Shown here: positions 15,506 through 17,862 of the stretch, one piece after another
Layout of the letters: every line of letters starts with the position of its first letter
Numbering within the stretch: the first letter of the stretch is position 1
Assembly: GCA_946481065.1 (NCBI GenBank)
Contig: CAMLMA010000019.1
Location: 1-17,862, forward strand
DNA from: an uncultured Nitrosomonadales bacterium
GTDB taxonomy: Bacteria > Pseudomonadota > Gammaproteobacteria > Burkholderiales > Methylophilaceae
Length of the DNA: 17,862 nucleotides
Direction of reading: 5' to 3'
Notes under the pieces: model-generated
What the model saw: only the letters and a program-made list of their open reading frames with translations
Told to the model about the DNA's origin: nothing
Database searches by the model: none
Program-made: the position numbers and the translations under genes

Positions 15506-16643
15506 CGGCACCTCCCCATTTGTTGCGCACGATGTCCGTCAGGATATTGGCCTCGGCCTCGCCCTGATTGTTAGCCATGATCGCACGGGCATATGCGATA
15601 CCTTGTGCCGCCCAGGTCGGGAGATGCTCGGAGTCCAGCATGCTGACCAACGCATGGTTCAGCGCCTGTTGCTCGAAGGGTGACGCCAGCACGACGCCCG
15701 CCTGCGCGCGGGCGATATGGAACGCATAGCCGCAAACATCGGTGACCAGCACAGGCAAGCCGCTGGCCATCGCTTCCAGTAGCACATGGCCGGCGAGTTC
15801 GTTGCGCGCGGGATGGATCAGCAGGTCGGCGCCCTGCATCAGTTGCGGGATATCGTTGCGACCCGGCAATATCTGCACACGCTTGCTAAGCCGCTTATCG
15901 GCCGCCATGCGCAGGAATGCCTTGGGGTTATCCTGGCCGACTGCCAACAGGCGGGTCTTCACCCGCTGTTTGCCCGGCAAGGCCGACAGGGCTTCGATGG
16001 CACGATCCAGCCCCTTGGTGCGGAACCCGGAACCCACCAGCAACAACACCCGATCTTCTTCATCGAAACCGAACGCCTCACGCAACCTGGTGCGCATCGC
16101 CTGTTTGTCATGCAGGGCCATGCGCGCCTGCGAGAGATAAGGCGGCAAGAGATGGAAACGATGTTCTGGCGTGCGATACCAGCGCTGGAAATCCGCCTTC
16201 TCTCTCTCAGAGAGCAGCAGCACCTGGCAATTGGCTTCGGGCGCGAAGACCGCACGTTCACACTTGGAGAACCAGCGATATCGTCCGGAAAGTCGATAGA
16301 AGAAACCACGCTGGTTCTGCGCGCGCTCCGCGAAGCAGGGATCTGCGGCGAAATACACATCGAGGCCAGGCATGCGATTGAAGCCTACGACGAGACTGTA
16401 ATTGACCTTGGCGATCTCTTCCCGCGCCTGGCGGATGAAATTGTCATAGCGCTTGTGGTTGATCATGCCGCGGGCATCGATCAGGCGCAGACGGATACCG
16501 TTCTGCGGCGCCTCGCCTTCCCAGGACATGGTGAAGATATCCACATTATGACCCGCCAGCGCCAAGGCATTGGCGATGCGCAGCATGTCGCGCTGGACTC
16601 CGCCGTAGGGGAAATACTTGAAGATGAGGAATGCGAATCGCAA
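15489..16643 (-). CDS. waaG: LPS core alpha-1,3-glucosyltransferase type (WaaG)
   Basis: WaaG (GT4, GT-B fold) adds the first outer-core hexose to heptose II at the cytoplasmic face of the membrane. The 384-residue protein keeps the WaaG pattern throughout: FKYFPYGGVQRDMLRIA, MSWEG, VVGFNRMPGLDVYFAADPC, GFFYRLSGRYRWF, SERE-KADFQ and VGSGFRTKGLDRAIEAL. VGQDNPKAF and the E-x7-E motif in ARNELAGHVLLEA (E282, E290) follow. The sugar is glucose in enterics and galactosamine in Pseudomonas, so the donor here is open. The start is TTG at 16643: an in-frame TAA lies 30 bases upstream and no other start fits the conserved N terminus, yet no clear ribosome binding site precedes it. It heads the operon running down to 9843 and is divergent from waaC. 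Confidence 0.93.
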   Translation of the reverse strand: MRFAFLIFKYFPYGGVQRDMLRIANALALAGHNVDIFTMSWEGEAPQNGIRLRLIDARGMINHKRYDNFIRQAREEIAKVNYSLVVGFNRMPGLDVYFAADPCFAERAQNQRGFFYRLSGRYRWFSKCERAVFAPEANCQVLLLSEREKADFQRWYRTPEHRFHLLPPYLSQARMALHDKQAMRTRLREAFGFDEEDRVLLLVGSGFRTKGLDRAIEALSALPGKQRVKTRLLAVGQDNPKAFLRMAADKRLSKRVQILPGRNDIPQLMQGADLLIHPARNELAGHVLLEAMASGLPVLVTDVCGYAFHIARAQAGVVLASPFEQQALNHALVSMLDSEHLPTWAAQGIAYARAIMANNQGEAEANILTDIVRNKWGGADGPGL

Positions 16644-16804
16644 TTCGGAACGCTGGCTATGAAAGATTTAATTGTATGCGAAAATAGGCCCAAGCCCCTG
16701 ATTAAGTCCCGCATGAACCCCATCACCGACAAAAACAAGATGTCCCACGTACGCCTGAACAGGTCCCTCGCCAGCAGCATCCCCAGCATGACAAGAGACT
16801 ACCG
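16644..16804. promoter_or_regulatory. Divergent waaG-waaC control region
   Basis: The 161 bases separate waaG and waaC. On the - strand TACAAT at 16676-16671 is a good -10 for waaG, 28 bases before its TTG, but I see no convincing -35 at the right distance. No clear waaC promoter stands out; its ATG has only a weak AAGAGA upstream. A 53-codon frame (16659-16820, +) stays open across the gap and overlaps the waaC start; it is treated as a doubtful small ORF, not a gene. Confidence 0.4.
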
Positions 16805-17773
16805 ATGCCGCGCCTGCTGATCGTCAAAACGTCTTCGCTGGGCGATGTGGTACATAACCTGCCGATCGTCGAGGATATCCGCGCGCAGCATCCGGACATG
16901 GTCATCGATTGGCTGGTGGAGGAAGCCTTCGCCGACATCCCGGCCTTACATCCGGCGATCGACCGCGTCATCCCGGTAGCGATCCGCCGCTGGCGCAAGC
17001 AGCTGTTTCATGGCAGTACATGGCAGGAGATCGGGGCGATGCGCGCACAAATCAAGCGCCATGATTATGATCTTGTGCTGGATACGCAAGGGCTGTTGAA
17101 GAGCGCGCTGCTGTGCTGTTTGGCCACGGGGACCCGTCACGGCCAGGATCGCCGCTCTGCACGCGAACCCCTCGCCGCCTGCTTCTACCAGCGACGCCAT
17201 GCGATCGCCAAGGACAAGCATGCCGTCATCCGCAACCGGGCGCTGGCAGCCGCCGCGCTCGGATATGCGATGCCGGAAGCGTTGCCGGACTATGGCTTGC
17301 GCACCGTCGCCTCCCGACCGTCCGCCAGCGACGGCATGTCCTATGTCGTCGGCCTGCACGCCACCAGCCGCGACAGCAAATTATGGCCTGTGGATCGCTG
17401 GATACGCCTTGGACGGCACCTGGCCTCACTGGAACTGTCATTGCTGCTGCCCTGGGGCAACGAGACCGAACGCCAGCGTGCGCAACAGATCGCTGAAGCG
17501 GTGCCGCATGCCTCCGTGCTGCCGCGCATGTCGTTACACGAACTGGCCGCGGTGCTGGCTGGGGCGCGCGCCGCGATCGGCGTCGATACCGGGCTGGTGC
17601 ACCTCGCTGTGGCGCTGGGCCTGCCCACGATCGCACTCTATACCGACACCGACCCCAGGCTCACCGGCATCCACCCCGGTGCCGGCGGCCAGGCCATCAA
17701 CCTCGGCGGGCAAGACGCCGCGCCAGATACCGACCTCGTCATCGCCACCGTCAATGACTTGCTGAGCACCTGA
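16805..17773 (+). CDS. waaC: ADP-heptose:LPS heptosyltransferase I
   Basis: WaaC (GT9) adds the first heptose to the Kdo residue of Kdo2-lipid A. The 322-residue protein begins MPRLLIVKTSSLGDVVHNLP, the classic WaaC start with D14 as likely catalytic residue. It continues with IDWLVEEAFADIPALHP, YDLVLDTQGLLKSAL, LHATSRDSKLWP and VDTGLVHLAVALGLPTIALY, the ADP-heptose binding region. These separate it from WaaF at 2389, where GPSWVGD and CPGAEYGEAKRW are used. No ATG, GTG or TTG lies between the start at 16805 and the in-frame TAA at 16703, so the start is secure. It is divergent from the waaG operon and separate from the hldD-gmhA-hldE-waaF operon. Confidence 0.95.
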   Translation: MPRLLIVKTSSLGDVVHNLPIVEDIRAQHPDMVIDWLVEEAFADIPALHPAIDRVIPVAIRRWRKQLFHGSTWQEIGAMRAQIKRHDYDLVLDTQGLLKSALLCCLATGTRHGQDRRSAREPLAACFYQRRHAIAKDKHAVIRNRALAAAALGYAMPEALPDYGLRTVASRPSASDGMSYVVGLHATSRDSKLWPVDRWIRLGRHLASLELSLLLPWGNETERQRAQQIAEAVPHASVLPRMSLHELAAVLAGARAAIGVDTGLVHLAVALGLPTIALYTDTDPRLTGIHPGAGGQAINLGGQDAAPDTDLVIATVNDLLST

Positions 17774-17862
17774 GAGAAAAATCGCGCCGTGCACTTGAAA
17801 TCGAAAAGCCCATCCGCATTTAAGGGTTTATTACGGTCTTTTTTCAGAGGGAAACCCATGCA
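17774..17862 (+). promoter_or_regulatory. Downstream region of waaC with a possible next gene start
   Basis: TTGAAA at 17795-17800 and TTTAAG at 17819-17824 form a weak promoter candidate with an 18-base spacer. AAGCCC and GGGTTT around 17806-17828 could pair loosely (one G-U), with a T-run (TCTTTTTT) 10 bases further on, so a terminator reading is also possible. At the edge, AGAGGG (17846-17851) precedes an ATG at 17858-17860, likely a further gene; only two codons are visible, so no product can be named. Confidence 0.35.

Noticed and set aside
15786..16820. 344-codon + strand frame opposite waaG
   Set aside because: Antisense to a strongly recognised waaG, with no family features. Only its last 53 codons fall outside waaG and these are noted separately.
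1..17862. tRNA, rRNA, CRISPR array, transposase, phage genes
   Set aside because: I saw no cloverleaf with CCA-type ends, no regularly spaced direct repeats and no transposase or integrase motifs; almost all the DNA is taken up by recognised genes.

Overview
The window is a lipopolysaccharide (LPS) core-building region of a Gram-negative proteobacterium, probably beta or gamma, with moderately high GC and dense, short-spaced genes. The order waaG, waaP, further heptose-kinase-like genes and a carbamoyltransferase resembles, from memory, the Pseudomonas LPS core cluster. The organism cannot be named from the sequence.

Layout. (1) Positions 1-3423, + strand: a heptose operon with the 3' end of hldD, then gmhA, bifunctional hldE and waaF. 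Genes are 9 bp apart or overlap. (2) Positions 3559-7100, - strand: a HAD-type phosphatase, an atypical LPS-kinase-like protein, an O-antigen ligase (waaL) and a GT2 glycosyltransferase, with 4-bp overlaps or a 1-bp gap. (3) Positions 7130-9717, - strand: eda and edd, the two specific enzymes of the Entner-Doudoroff pathway. They have a well-formed sigma-70 promoter with a palindrome in its spacer, and a large palindrome lies between the genes. (4) Positions 9843-16643, - strand: an operon of waaG, waaP, a GT2 glycosyltransferase, an InaA-type kinase-like protein, a 486-residue protein with two kinase domains, and a NodU/CmcH-type carbamoyltransferase. It ends in a hairpin followed by a T-rich stretch. 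(5) Positions 16805-17773, + strand: waaC, divergent from waaG. A possible next gene starts at the right edge.

How they work together. GmhA, HldE and HldD supply ADP-L-glycero-D-manno-heptose; the GmhB phosphatase step is not recognised here. WaaC and WaaF add the two inner-core heptoses and WaaG extends the core. WaaP and up to three further kinase-like proteins are candidates for phosphorylating it. The carbamoyltransferase may carbamoylate a core sugar, and WaaL joins O-antigen to the finished core. The edd-eda pair is central carbon metabolism inserted between two LPS operons.

Most noteworthy: five kinase-like domains in four proteins, two of which lack the catalytic Asp of the HRD motif; the tandem-kinase fusion beside the carbamoyltransferase; and three structured non-coding elements around edd-eda.
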